From the NCBI RefSeq assembly GCF_041227145.1, contig NZ_JBGFSP010000003.1, positions 3,286,001-3,350,000 on the forward strand: a DNA stretch of 64,000 nt, written 5' to 3'. The notes under the pieces were generated by a model. That model was not told the origin of the DNA, searched no databases, and saw only the letters and a list, made by a program, of their open reading frames with translations. The stretch comes from Bacteroides sp. AN502(2024). Lineage in GTDB: Bacteria; Bacteroidota; Bacteroidia; Bacteroidales; Bacteroidaceae. The translations under genes were made by a program, and so were the position numbers. Numbering within the stretch: the stretch's first letter is position 1; the number at the start of each line of letters is the position of its first letter. Below are positions 27,795 to 37,423 of this stretch, piece after piece.

Positions 27795-29069
27795 TTAGTC
27801 TATGATGTCGAAACCGCAGTACGGAACCAATGCTTTCGGAATTCTGATGCCTTCCGGAGTCTGGTTGTTTTCAAGCAAAGCGGCAACGATACGCGGCAAT
27901 GCCAATGCGGAGCCATTCAATGTATGGCAAAGTTCGGTTTTTTTGTCCGCATTACGATAACGGCATTTCAAGCGGTTCGCCTGATACGTATCGAAATTGG
28001 ATACGGAACTTACCTCCAGCCAACGTTTCTGTGCCTCGGAGTATACTTCGAAGTCAAAGCAGAGTGCGGCGGTAAAGCTCATATCACCACCACAAAGACG
28101 AAGGATACGATACGGCAATTCCAGTTTTTGCAATAGTCCTTCCACATGATCCAGCATTTCCTGATGAGATTGCTTGGAGTGTTCCGGCTTGTCGATGCGT
28201 ACTAATTCTACTTTGGAGAATTCGTGCAGACGGTTCAATCCACGTACGTCTTTACCATACGAACCTGCTTCGCGACGGAAACATTGCGTGTAGGCACAGT
28301 TCATAATCGGCAATTGCTTTTCTTCCAGGATTACGTCGCGATAGATGTTAGTCACAGGAACTTCTGCTGTCGGAATCAGATATAAGTCGTCTACTTCGCA
28401 ATGGTACATCTGTCCTTCCTTGTCGGGAAGCTGCCCTGTGCCATAACCGGAAGCGGCGTTGACTACTGTCGGCGGCATGATTTCTGTATATCCGGATTTG
28501 CGTGCTTCGTCCAAGAAGAAGTTGATGAGGGCACGTTGAAGCTGTGCGCCTTTACCTTTATATACGGGAAAACCTGCACCTGTGATTTTAACTCCCAGAT
28601 CAAAGTCGATTAAGTCGTATTTCTTAGCCAGTTCCCAGTGAGGAAGTGCGTCTTTGGGAAGTTCGGTTTCCATACCCCCCATTTTCTCTACAACGTTATC
28701 CTCAGCGCCTACGCCTTCGGGCACTTCGTCATAAGGAACATTGGGGATGGTATAAAGTATATTCTGCATATCGGTGGTAGCCTTTGTCATGGCAGCATCC
28801 AGTTCCTTGTTGCCTTCTTTCAGTTCGGCAACACGTGCGCGTGCTGATTCTGCTTCTTCTTTCTTGCCCTCCTTCATCAGTTGACCGATAGTGCGTGAAA
28901 GCGAATTGACTTCTGCCAGGTTTTTATCTAATAGGTTTTGTGTGCTACGTCTCTTGTCGTTCAGAGCGATCACTTGCTCTACCGTTTCTTTTGCATTTTT
29001 GAAATGCTTCTTTTCCAGTCCGCGGAGTACCGCTTCTGTATTTTCTGTAATTTGTTTAATGGTAAGCAT
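27795..29069 (-). CDS. serS: Seryl-tRNA synthetase
   Basis: Charges tRNA-Ser with serine. 424 residues, normal length. The N-terminal antiparallel coiled-coil arm is at about 30-100 (EEAESARARVAELKEGNKEL). The class II catalytic core has motif 2 (CFRREAGSYGKDVRGLNRLHEF) and motif 3 (NGSALALPRIVAALLENNQ). It is the third gene after rplU and rpmA on the minus strand. A hairpin at 29158-29192 lies between rpmA and serS, so it may be transcribed partly on its own. Confidence 0.97.
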   Translation of the reverse strand: MLTIKQITENTEAVLRGLEKKHFKNAKETVEQVIALNDKRRSTQNLLDKNLAEVNSLSRTIGQLMKEGKKEEAESARARVAELKEGNKELDAAMTKATTDMQNILYTIPNVPYDEVPEGVGAEDNVVEKMGGMETELPKDALPHWELAKKYDLIDFDLGVKITGAGFPVYKGKGAQLQRALINFFLDEARKSGYTEIMPPTVVNAASGYGTGQLPDKEGQMYHCEVDDLYLIPTAEVPVTNIYRDVILEEKQLPIMNCAYTQCFRREAGSYGKDVRGLNRLHEFSKVELVRIDKPEHSKQSHQEMLDHVEGLLQKLELPYRILRLCGGDMSFTAALCFDFEVYSEAQKRWLEVSSVSNFDTYQANRLKCRYRNADKKTELCHTLNGSALALPRIVAALLENNQTPEGIRIPKALVPYCGFDIID

Positions 29070-29157
29070 ATCTATACTTTTTATGAACTTTCGTTTTTGA
29101 GACTACAAAGATAAAGAAAAAACGAATAATCAAGCAATGAAAACAGGCATAAAAAGT

Positions 29158-29192
29158 AAGGAGATGCAATCCTTTTCAGATTACATCTCCTT
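29158..29192 (-). terminator. Terminator after rpmA
   Basis: AAGGAGATGCAATC (29158-29171) pairs with GATTACATCTCCTT (29179-29192), with one G-T pair. It is 26 bases past the rpmA stop. On the minus strand it is followed by only a short T-poor stretch (ACTTTTTATG), so strength is moderate. Confidence 0.7.
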
Positions 29193-29217
29193 CTCTTACA
29201 TATTTTCAGTTGTGCAA

Positions 29218-29481
29218 TTATGCTTCAGTTGCAGGAACAACAGAAACATATCTTCTGTCTTCTCTACCAACTTTGAAGTTAACTGTACCATCTACTAAAG
29301 CGAAAAGAGTGTGGTCTTTACCCATTCCGATGTTTTCACCCGGGTGGAATTCAGTACCTCTTTGACGAACGATGATGTTACCTGCTTTGCAAGCTTCGCC
29401 ACCAAATATCTTAACGCCTAATCTCTTACTTTGTGATTCGCGGCCGTTCTTAGAACTACCGACACCTTTCTTGTGTGCCAT
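29218..29481 (-). CDS. rpmA: 50S ribosomal protein L27
   Basis: 87 residues beginning [20 protein letters not shown] with the conserved [21 protein letters not shown] core. No cleavable N-terminal extension of the Firmicutes type. It is 22 bases after rplU, the usual pair. Confidence 0.97.
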   Translation of the reverse strand: MAHKKGVGSSKNGRESQSKRLGVKIFGGEACKAGNIIVRQRGTEFHPGENIGMGKDHTLFALVDGTVNFKVGREDRRYVSVVPATEA

Positions 29482-29503
29482 TTCTTCTTACTTTTTAAAT
29501 TGA

Positions 29504-29821
29504 TTAAGCTACTACTTCTGTGATTGTTAACTCAGTGAACTGTTGACGGTGACCGTTCAGTTTTCTGTAACCTTTTCTTCTTTTCTTGTGGAAAACAAGA
29601 ACTTTGTCGCCTTTTACCAAGTTTGAAACAACCTGACAAACAACTTTTGCACCTTCTACAACAGGAGCACCTACCGTTACGTTTCCGTCTTTGTCTACCA
29701 AAAGAACTTTTTCAAATTCTACTGTTGAACCGTTTTCTGCACCTTCGATGTGGTGAACGAACAACTTCTTACCAGCTTCTGCTTTAAACTGCTGACCGTT
29801 AATCTCTACAATTGCGTACAT
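29504..29821 (-). CDS. rplU: 50S ribosomal protein L21
   Basis: 105 residues starting [20 protein letters not shown]; the family signature [20 protein letters not shown] is near the C-terminus. An in-frame extension to 29869 exists but has no homologous sequence and lies in the leader. It leads the rplU-rpmA operon and has a consensus promoter at 29912-29943. Confidence 0.97.
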   Translation of the reverse strand: MYAIVEINGQQFKAEAGKKLFVHHIEGAENGSTVEFEKVLLVDKDGNVTVGAPVVEGAKVVCQVVSNLVKGDKVLVFHKKRRKGYRKLNGHRQQFTELTITEVVA

Positions 29822-29911
29822 CTTATATATTAATGTATAAGTTAGCTCCGGCGGGTGGTCTTTAATCACTTAAAGAGCTCTTTATCGAACCCGTTGCGGA
29901 ATAATTGGGTG

Positions 29912-29943
29912 CAAAAGTACTGTTTTTATTCAATCCAAGCAAA
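29912..29943 (-). promoter_or_regulatory. Promoter of the rplU-rpmA operon
   Basis: On the minus strand TTTG (29940-29943), 20 bases, then TACTTTTG (29912-29919), exact consensus for both elements. The leader, about 85 bases, contains the perfect palindrome TAAAGAGCTCTTTA (29871-29884), a possible regulatory structure. Confidence 0.7.
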
Positions 29944-30046
29944 TGTTTCCGCTCTTTTTTTATTTAATAGGGGATTACTTCTTCCTCTCTATAAAGTTTA
30001 ACACACAAAAAATATCTTCACACTATAGGGCAGATTTTTTGTTTTT

Positions 30047-30125
30047 GGCCTTGAAACAAAGTGTTTTGCGGCTTGAAAAACAAAGTGTTTCAAGCAATTG
30101 AAATGTCTTGAAACAAATCGGTTTT
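30047..30125. repeat. Degenerate 22-bp tandem repeats (locus C)
   Basis: Units of the form CTTGAAACAAAGTGTTTTGC and CTTGAAAAACAAAGTGTTTC, then TTGAAATGTCTTGAAACAAA. Short arms (AAACA and TGTTT) pair around AAG. The same unit type is at 63848-63920. It lies just 3' of the HAD gene's stop (30147), on its terminator side. Confidence 0.65.
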
Positions 30126-30146
30126 GTAGCAACAAACTATTTTCAT

Positions 30147-30791
30147 TTAATTTCTTTGGACTAACTCTCCAAGATTTTCCATTATCATCCGATGCGGATA
30201 GGCGCGAAGCTCTTCTTCGGTTGTCATCCCATTGAGCACCCCTGCAAAATCCACTCCTGCATTCCGGGCAGTTTCCGCATCTACGGTACTGTCTCCGATA
30301 TATAACGTCTCTTGTGGGATACTTCCCAAATGTTCCAATGCGAACCGGACTCCTTCCGGTGAGGGCTTCGCGGTTTTTACGTCTTCTCCGCCCACTACAA
30401 TATCAAGAAAATCTTTCGGCAGATATGCTTCTAAAAAACTCAATATCCGAAAACGGTATTTGGTTGAGATGATTCCGATGCGGGTACCCTGTGCCTTTAA
30501 CGCTTTCAGAGTAGAAAGGGTATCGGGGAAGAGGCGTGTGTTTACATTCATGTGGACATTGGCTTCCAGCTTGTATTCCTGCCGGAAAGTTTCAAGCTGT
30601 ATCGGGTCGGTTACTCCGGTGAGGATACTGAAAGATTCTTCCAGTGTTTTGCCGATAGTACGTTTGATGGCTTCATCGGTAACGGTTAAATACTGGTGGC
30701 GGGTAAGCACTATTCTGAAACACTTAACGATGCCACGTGACGAATCGGCCAGTGTGTAGTCGAAATCGAATAAATAGGTCTTGTAATTCAT
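30147..30791 (-). CDS. HAD family hydrolase (phosphoglycolate phosphatase-like)
   Basis: 214 residues from ATG 30791. HAD motif I is FDFDYTLADS near residue 8, with nucleophile Asp9 and acid/base Asp11. Motif II is IGIISTKY, motif III Lys is in KTAKPSPEG, and motif IV is YIGDSTVDAETARNAG. A helical cap follows motif I, so it is a subclass IA phosphatase. The substrate is open; phosphoglycolate or a similar small phosphate. It starts 35 bases after the NlpC/P60 gene. An earlier in-frame start would overlap that gene. Confidence 0.88.
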   Translation of the reverse strand: MNYKTYLFDFDYTLADSSRGIVKCFRIVLTRHQYLTVTDEAIKRTIGKTLEESFSILTGVTDPIQLETFRQEYKLEANVHMNVNTRLFPDTLSTLKALKAQGTRIGIISTKYRFRILSFLEAYLPKDFLDIVVGGEDVKTAKPSPEGVRFALEHLGSIPQETLYIGDSTVDAETARNAGVDFAGVLNGMTTEEELRAYPHRMIMENLGELVQRN

Positions 30792-30826
30792 TGGGGAAAC
30801 ATTATTGAGAGTGGTTGATTGGATTG

Positions 30827-31342
30827 TTAACGTATTCTGCCACCGCATATCCAGTGCCTGCTATAATAATCTTCGCCCAGTCTGCTGACAATTACTCCCC
30901 GGTTCGTGCTGGAATGGATGAATTTCCCGTTCTTCAGGTAGATGCCTACATGGGCTACTTCCTTTTTCGAACGGTTGCTGCTGAAGAATACCAAATCCCC
31001 TTCTTTGAGATTTCGCTTGGCTATCTTATTGCTTTTATTTTTAAGCTCTTCCGAGTTTCGTGGCACCTGGGTGCGATATACTTTCCGGTATATCTGATAG
31101 ACCATGCCCGAACAGTCGGTTCCCCTTTTCGAATCTCCGCCGCCACGGTAAGGAGTGCCTATCCAGTCGGCAGCTTCCAGATAGAGTTTATGATTGTCCT
31201 CAAGATTGATGTCTACACCCAATAAGATGGAAGCTCGTGCCAATGCCTGATAGTCCAGGCGGGGAGCGGACGTGCGACAGGAACTGAGGATGGCGGTCAG
31301 CCCTGCCAAGATGAAAAATAGTTTGAAGTTAGCTTTCGTCAT
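30827..31342 (-). CDS. NlpC/P60 family cell-wall peptidase lipoprotein
   Basis: 171 residues. Signal peptide with lipobox LTAILSSC (Cys22). The C-terminal C40 peptidase domain has the catalytic Cys in GTDCSGMVYQIY, the His in VAHVGIYL and the third polar residue in FIHSSTNRGV. This type cleaves gamma-D-Glu-diamino acid bonds in muropeptides; in Bacteroides it acts at the outer membrane periplasmic face. Neighbours are a HAD phosphatase and an ABC pair on the same strand. Confidence 0.9.
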   Translation of the reverse strand: MTKANFKLFFILAGLTAILSSCRTSAPRLDYQALARASILLGVDINLEDNHKLYLEAADWIGTPYRGGGDSKRGTDCSGMVYQIYRKVYRTQVPRNSEELKNKSNKIAKRNLKEGDLVFFSSNRSKKEVAHVGIYLKNGKFIHSSTNRGVIVSRLGEDYYSRHWICGGRIR

Positions 31343-31364
31343 TTGTCTTCAATCATAAATCCCC

Positions 31365-32069
31365 TTATTCTTCCACATTGAAATAAGCTTCCAGCTCTGT
31401 TTCTGCCGAATTGTCCTCATTCATAATGTCCCGGATAATCACTCCATGCTCCAAGAGGGCAATTCGCGGACATACATCTACGGTATGATTCAAGTTATGA
31501 CTGGAAATAATGACCGTAGCCCGGTGCTCTTCATTATACTTTTTGAGCAGATGCTTGATGATAGACTGTGAACTGGGGTCGAGGAAATTGAACGGTTCGT
31601 CCAGTATTAATAATTGCGGATGATGGAGCATGGCGGAGATAATACCAATCTTTTGTTTGTTTCCGGCAGAGTAGTTGCGGATTAGTTTCTTTTGTCCGGC
31701 GACCTCTCCGTTCATGAAACGTTCGAAAGGAATCAAACGTTCGTCCACTTCCTCTTTCTTCAATCCGTACATCTTTCCGATGAAGTAGAAATATTCTTCG
31801 GGAGTGAGGTAGTCAATCAAAAAGCCTTCGTCGATAAAGGCGCCCGTGAAGGCTTTCCAATCTTCGCTTTGGCTCACATCAATGTCGTTGATAACCACTT
31901 TTCCATCGTCCGCTTTCAGTAAGTCCAGCATTAACCGAAAGAGGGTCGTTTTACCTGCACCGTTGTTTCCCACCAATCCGAGCATATCGCCTTGATTGAT
32001 TTCGTAGTGTTCTATGTCCACGGCAACCTTCTCGCCGAAATTCTTTTTTAGTTTGTCAATGGTAATCAT
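31365..32069 (-). CDS. ABC transporter ATP-binding protein
   Basis: 234 residues from ATG 32069; a TTG at 32078 is a weaker option. Walker A GLVGNNGAGKTTLF, a degenerate signature RNYSAGNKQKIGI, Walker B LLILDEPFNFLDPSS and the H-loop IISSHNL are present. Together with the adjacent DUF5687 membrane protein it forms an export-type ABC transporter of unknown substrate. The gap is 43 bases. Confidence 0.92.
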   Translation of the reverse strand: MITIDKLKKNFGEKVAVDIEHYEINQGDMLGLVGNNGAGKTTLFRLMLDLLKADDGKVVINDIDVSQSEDWKAFTGAFIDEGFLIDYLTPEEYFYFIGKMYGLKKEEVDERLIPFERFMNGEVAGQKKLIRNYSAGNKQKIGIISAMLHHPQLLILDEPFNFLDPSSQSIIKHLLKKYNEEHRATVIISSHNLNHTVDVCPRIALLEHGVIIRDIMNEDNSAETELEAYFNVEE

Positions 32070-32112
32070 GATTTTCAATGTTTATTTATATGGTTAGTGA
32101 CCCATGAGGTGT

Positions 32113-33606
32113 CTATTGGCGGCTGTCTCTGAAACCTTCCATGTTCTCATATCTCCGTTTCATGAAGCGATGATATACATTCTTTATCCATAAAGGAGAG
32201 GTCAGGGTAAATCCGAGACCGATGACCAACAGAATTATGTAAGTAATCGTTTCACCTAAAAATGCATTTAATAGGCTGTATAAGATGAGTGGTACACCGA
32301 AGGCAACGAAATTAACTACCATCTGTATAGCACTATTTGTTTGCCGGCTTGCTACTTTTTCATTTAAAGGTACCGTCTGTTTGTTGTAAACAGCCAGTTG
32401 GAAGAAGCAGAAATAGATGAAGCCGATGGTATAGAAAAACCAAGCAAAGGCGCCTAGTAGGGTGAGTTTATGCATGATGATGGCAGGAATCATGAGTATG
32501 AAAGGTATGATTTCGCCGATGCTGTATGTGTAATATTTGGCTTTCAGCAGACTCATGATTGATTCTTTACGAGACATCAAGCCATCCATGTAATTACCTT
32601 CGAGGGACATAATCTGTGAAAGGATAATCATTCCGAATGCGGCAAAGTTGTATACACAGATAAAGGAAGTCATGAAATTGCCATCGTAGACACTGGAAAA
32701 ACTAAGTGCGATGGAGAAAGCTGCAACTACGAAACCGATACTATGCAGCGAGCCTTTACAGCGGCGGTTGCGCAAAAGCATTTTCAGTTCGAGCCTCATA
32801 TATTCTCCAATTTCCCCGTAGCGTTCGAAGAATTTATATTCGGAGACATGTTTAATCTGGTGATCTTCTACTTTTGCCAGCTCTGCATAGATAAGTCCGG
32901 ACATGATCTTGCGGTTAATCAGCCATAAAACGGAAATCAGAAGTAGGGTGCCGAGGAAATAGAGAATGTTGCCCTGTATATATCCATCTCCCAGATCCAG
33001 GAAGAAATAGAAGAGGGGACTATCTTCGGGAATAAAAAGAAGGCAACCTATTCCACCGTAGAAAGCGATGGGTAATAGAATCCACCCAATACGTTCGTTG
33101 ATAAGGGTGCGGCAAAGCAAGTACCAGTAGTTATTGACAATAATCAATAGTAAGATACCGATAAGATAGGTGATGACACCGGGAATACCGAAATATTTGG
33201 TAATAGTGATGAAGGAAAAAGGGACAAACAGGAACAACCAGAAGAGGTTGAACGGGTTGAGTCCGGAACGGATAAGGAGGAAGTCGATGACACGGTTCCG
33301 TTTAACCGGCAGCAAGAGGTAAGGTTTTACCTCTTGCGTCGGTGTTTTTTGGAACGGAACACGCAACAGGAAGTCGAGTGCCAGGATAAATATCAGAACC
33401 ACTGCGTTCATTACATGATATGGTTCCCGGTTGGGAACCATATCTGAAAAACCAAACGCGAACGTCGTGCCGAAGAATATCAGGTAACCGGCCCAGAATG
33501 CGCCCATGACATAACCGAGTATTTTAGCAACTTTGTTCTTTTCATACATCGGATGCCGTTTGGCGGCAAGCCTTCCATGTTTGCGTAATTCGTTGAATAT
33601 CATCAT
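32113..33606 (-). CDS. DUF5687 family membrane protein, ABC permease partner
   Basis: 497 residues with about 12 hydrophobic segments. The conserved DUF5687 start MMIFNELRKHGRLAAKRHPM is present. It lies directly ahead of the ABC ATPase and so is probably its permease. No signal peptide. Substrate unknown. It starts 22 bases after the M16 peptidase gene. Confidence 0.82.
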   Translation of the reverse strand: MMIFNELRKHGRLAAKRHPMYEKNKVAKILGYVMGAFWAGYLIFFGTTFAFGFSDMVPNREPYHVMNAVVLIFILALDFLLRVPFQKTPTQEVKPYLLLPVKRNRVIDFLLIRSGLNPFNLFWLFLFVPFSFITITKYFGIPGVITYLIGILLLIIVNNYWYLLCRTLINERIGWILLPIAFYGGIGCLLFIPEDSPLFYFFLDLGDGYIQGNILYFLGTLLLISVLWLINRKIMSGLIYAELAKVEDHQIKHVSEYKFFERYGEIGEYMRLELKMLLRNRRCKGSLHSIGFVVAAFSIALSFSSVYDGNFMTSFICVYNFAAFGMIILSQIMSLEGNYMDGLMSRKESIMSLLKAKYYTYSIGEIIPFILMIPAIIMHKLTLLGAFAWFFYTIGFIYFCFFQLAVYNKQTVPLNEKVASRQTNSAIQMVVNFVAFGVPLILYSLLNAFLGETITYIILLVIGLGFTLTSPLWIKNVYHRFMKRRYENMEGFRDSRQ

Positions 33607-33628
33607 TCTGTAGATATACTAAGAATTT

Positions 33629-36466
33629 TTATTTGTTTTCTTCCGGCACGGTCATGATGACTTGAATTTCGTTGTTCTGTTTCAACAATTTGGCGAGGAA
33701 GTCTTGCACTTCTTTAGCTGTGATGCCGTTGACCAACTTTTCATAGTCTTTTGTATTATCCACACCTGTGTAGAGATATTCGTCTATATTATTAAGCCAG
33801 TAGCCGTTTTCTTTCTGGACATCTTTATACTTCTTCAGCATATATTCTTTGATCTTCTGCATATGTTCGGCAGACGGACCTTCTTTGGCCATTTTGTGAA
33901 GTTGTTCTACAACAACAGTAGACAGTTTATCTTTTTTGGCAGGGTCAGTTTGGAATACAATCTGAAGAACAAGTTCCTCTTTCGGATATTTTCCAAGACT
34001 TCCGTTACAGCTTACACCGTATGTACCTCCTTCTTTTTCACGGATCTCAGCAGTGTAAACCAAATCCAGAGCTTGATCTAAGAAACTAAGCAGGACATTG
34101 TTACGCAAGTCATATTTGCAAGTACCGCTATAAAGGAACATGATGGTAGCCATCGGAGTTTCCTGTGCCTTTGCGAATACGTTTTTGATCTTTCCCTTGC
34201 GGATATCCATCTTGTTGTCTTTGAAAGTCTCTTTACGGTTGATAGATGGCAGACCTCCCAGATATTTGGCGATTAACGGTTTCATAGTAGCCAAGTCTAC
34301 GTTTCCTACCAGGAAGAAAGTGAAATCACTTGCATCTTTGTAGCGGTCCTTGTACATTTCAAGAATATGGTCATAGTTGATTTGGTCTACCATGTTTTCC
34401 TTCATTCTAATGGCACGCGGATGGTGACCGTATAGTACACTTGTAACTGTGTCATTGAAAGCAGTCATCGGATTAGCGTCTGCATTTTGAAGTTCGGCTT
34501 TCAGACGGTTCTTGTAAGATTCGAATGCTTCATTATCCTTACGCGGAGATGTGAAAGTCAGATAAGTAAGCTGCATCATTGTCTCAAAGTCTTTCGGGGC
34601 ACAGCTACCGGAAACCGTTTCCGTATTGTTGCCGATACCTGTACCAACGTTTGCACGTTTGCCGGCTAAAACTTTACCCAGATCCACTTTACTGAAATTG
34701 CCGATTCCACCTACCAAGGCTACTCCGTTTAATTGGGAGATATTGATAATTTCTTCGTTCGGGAATACGCTGGTACCGCCGAAGCTTACACCTTTCATTA
34801 CAATCTGGTCAGCCTTGAAATCTGTAGGCTTCACATATACGGTTACGCCGTTGGAAAGCACCAACTTAGTCGTACCATAAATATCGCCGGCTTTTTCAGA
34901 AACAATCTTGCCACCTTTAATCTCTTCAGAGATCAGCGGTTCGTTAGAAACTTTATCTTCATAAGGTTTTAAATCAAATGACTTCATTTGTTTCAATAAA
35001 GCAACAATTTCTTCTTTAGTAGGATATTTCGCTTCTTCTTTTTCCGGACCAGCCAGCAAAACCACCTGATTATTGTCAGTGATTAGTTTTTTCATCATCT
35101 GATTGACCGCTTCTACAGGGATATTCGGAGCCAATTTGTTTACCAGTGTATATTCAACTTCGATTCCAGGAATTGGTTCTTTGTCAAGGAAATTGTTAAC
35201 ATATTCGTTGACGTAAGAGCTACTTTTAGTCTTTTCACGTTCTTTGTAAACAGATTCTACGGCTTGCAGATAGTTGGCGCGTGCACGTTCATATTCTGAT
35301 GCGGTAAATCCGAAGCGTCGTGCACGTTCAGTCTCTTCCAAAACTGTTTTTATTGCTAAATCGATACCGTTTATTTTGCTGCTTGCAGTGAGTGTGAGTG
35401 CTTCTTTAGTCTTGGCAAGTAAATAGTTCCCATATTCTGCGCTTGCATTAGTAAAAGGAGGATTGGCAGTTTGACGGAGTTCATACAAACGGTGGTTCAG
35501 CATATTCATAGCCATGCTGACCATATACTGAGTAGCATAATAAGCAATGGTATTTTTCAAAGAATCCGGTGCTGCGTCTTGTTTAAAGAAGATGTTCACA
35601 GAAGGATTCTTCACTTCTTTGTCTGTACCGATATAGATAAGTGGTTCCTGGTTATCTGACACTGGATAGTAGATACGTTCGGCCGGGTTTACCGGAGCTT
35701 TTACATCTGCAAATACCTTCTTCAGTTTAGCTTCAATTTCATCTACATTGATATCACCTACAATAACGATACCTTGCAAATCCGGACGATACCATTTCGC
35801 ATAATAATCGCGGATATCCTGATAAGGGAAGTTGTTGATAACATCAATACTCCCGATAGGCATACAATCTGAATATTTAGAATCCGGATATAGAGTAGAC
35901 TGTGCATCAGTCATGATGCGAAGCATACCACTATTGCGGCTTCTCCATTCTTCGCGGATAACACCACGTTCTTTGTCGATTTCCTTGTCGGCAAGATTGA
36001 TGGCATTCGACCAGTCATGAAGGATCAGCAGACAAGAGTCTACCACGTTTATATTTTCAGTCGGTACGTTGCTGATATTGTATACCGTCTGGTCGACACT
36101 GGTATATGCATTCAGGTTCGTACCGAATTTGATACCTTTCGTTTCACACCAAGGCACGATGCCAAGTCCGGTTTCATCACCCGGGAAGTGCTTCGTTCCG
36201 TTGAAAGCCATGTGCTCCAGAAAGTGAGCCAGACCTCGTTGTTGCGGTTCTTCGAGAATGGAACCTACTTTCTGCGCGATGTAGAATTCAACCCGTTTTT
36301 CGGGAAGGGCATTGTGGCGAATGTAATAGGTAAGCCCGTTGTCTAGTTTACCGATGCGAACATTCTTGTCTACAGGTAACTCTTGCATAGGTTGTGCAAG
36401 AACGAACTGGAAATTGCAGCATATAAAAAGGACTGCAATAAATAATCCACGTAATAAATGTTTCAT
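33629..36466 (-). CDS. M16 family zinc metallopeptidase (pitrilysin/insulinase type)
   Basis: 945 residues. Signal peptide MKHLLRGLFIAVLFICCNFQFVLAQ, so periplasmic or outer-membrane associated. The inverted zinc motif HFLEH is at residues 81-85, within AHFLEHMAFNGTKHFPG, with the downstream Glu ligand in the RGVIREEW region near 160-168. The second, inactive half repeats the fold, the usual two-domain M16 layout. It probably degrades peptides. Its gap to kdsA is 81 bases. Confidence 0.93.
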   Translation of the reverse strand: MKHLLRGLFIAVLFICCNFQFVLAQPMQELPVDKNVRIGKLDNGLTYYIRHNALPEKRVEFYIAQKVGSILEEPQQRGLAHFLEHMAFNGTKHFPGDETGLGIVPWCETKGIKFGTNLNAYTSVDQTVYNISNVPTENINVVDSCLLILHDWSNAINLADKEIDKERGVIREEWRSRNSGMLRIMTDAQSTLYPDSKYSDCMPIGSIDVINNFPYQDIRDYYAKWYRPDLQGIVIVGDINVDEIEAKLKKVFADVKAPVNPAERIYYPVSDNQEPLIYIGTDKEVKNPSVNIFFKQDAAPDSLKNTIAYYATQYMVSMAMNMLNHRLYELRQTANPPFTNASAEYGNYLLAKTKEALTLTASSKINGIDLAIKTVLEETERARRFGFTASEYERARANYLQAVESVYKEREKTKSSSYVNEYVNNFLDKEPIPGIEVEYTLVNKLAPNIPVEAVNQMMKKLITDNNQVVLLAGPEKEEAKYPTKEEIVALLKQMKSFDLKPYEDKVSNEPLISEEIKGGKIVSEKAGDIYGTTKLVLSNGVTVYVKPTDFKADQIVMKGVSFGGTSVFPNEEIINISQLNGVALVGGIGNFSKVDLGKVLAGKRANVGTGIGNNTETVSGSCAPKDFETMMQLTYLTFTSPRKDNEAFESYKNRLKAELQNADANPMTAFNDTVTSVLYGHHPRAIRMKENMVDQINYDHILEMYKDRYKDASDFTFFLVGNVDLATMKPLIAKYLGGLPSINRKETFKDNKMDIRKGKIKNVFAKAQETPMATIMFLYSGTCKYDLRNNVLLSFLDQALDLVYTAEIREKEGGTYGVSCNGSLGKYPKEELVLQIVFQTDPAKKDKLSTVVVEQLHKMAKEGPSAEHMQKIKEYMLKKYKDVQKENGYWLNNIDEYLYTGVDNTKDYEKLVNGITAKEVQDFLAKLLKQNNEIQVIMTVPEENK

Positions 36467-36547
36467 ATTCTATTTAATTTAAATAAATACTTTTATGTTA
36501 TTGGTCGTTGTATCAGGTTGTTAATCACAAACGGACAGGAAAAAGAG

Positions 36548-37348
36548 CTATTTTATGGCTTCCCGTATCCTGACTAGCTTTGTTAATAGTCCTTCCAGAA
36601 GGTCTAACTTTAGCATATTGGCGCCGTCACTTTTGGCTACGGCAGGGTTTTCATGTGTTTCAATGAATATTCCATCGGCACCTATGGCGATACCTGCTTT
36701 GGCAACAGTCTCTATCAACTGCGGCATTCCGCCTGTCACTCCACTGGTCTGATTAGGTTGCTGCAAGGAGTGGGTGACATCCAAAATCACCGGATAGCCG
36801 AATGATTGCATTTCGGGTATGCCACGGTAGTCTACGACAAGATCCTGATAGCCGAAAGTGGTTCCACGTTCGGTAAGCATCACATTCTTGTTTCCGGTTT
36901 CCACCACTTTGTCAGCTGCAAACTGCATTGCCAGTGGTGAAAGGAACTGTCCTTTCTTGATATTAATCGTTTTTCCGGTTTTTGCTGCGGCAACCAATAA
37001 GTCGGTCTGTCGACAAAGAAAAGCCGGGATTTGAAGTATGTCTACGTATTCGGCTGCCATTGCTGCTTCATTTGCGGTATGGATATCCGTTACCGTAGGA
37101 ATTCCGAAAGTCTCATGTACTTTTCTCAATACTTTGAGTGCTTTCTCATCGCCAATGCCGGTAAACGAATCCAGACGTGAACGGTTTGCCTTACGGTAAG
37201 AACCTTTGAATACATAAGGAATTTGCAGTGCTTCGGTGATCTTTACTATTCGTTCGGCAATGCGCATTGCCATTTCTTCACCTTCTATTACACATGGACC
37301 CGCCAGCAGAAAGAAATTACCGGCAGGATTGTTCTTAAGTTCTATCAT
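36548..37348 (-). CDS. kdsA: 3-deoxy-8-phosphooctulonate synthase (KDO-8-P synthase)
   Basis: 266 residues. Condenses phosphoenolpyruvate and arabinose 5-phosphate for the KDO of lipopolysaccharide. Motifs are LAGPCVIEGEEMAMRIAE, FKGSYRKANRS, and DVTHSLQQPN. GGMPQLIETVAKAGIAIGAD closes the barrel. It lies between the lipid kinase and the M16 gene on the minus strand. Confidence 0.96.
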   Translation of the reverse strand: MIELKNNPAGNFFLLAGPCVIEGEEMAMRIAERIVKITEALQIPYVFKGSYRKANRSRLDSFTGIGDEKALKVLRKVHETFGIPTVTDIHTANEAAMAAEYVDILQIPAFLCRQTDLLVAAAKTGKTINIKKGQFLSPLAMQFAADKVVETGNKNVMLTERGTTFGYQDLVVDYRGIPEMQSFGYPVILDVTHSLQQPNQTSGVTGGMPQLIETVAKAGIAIGADGIFIETHENPAVAKSDGANMLKLDLLEGLLTKLVRIREAIK

Positions 37349-37423
37349 TTTATTATTTACTAATTACAAATTATCAATTAGATTGTGAGCATATGTCGCT
37401 CTTCTTTGGTGAAATGATGCTGA

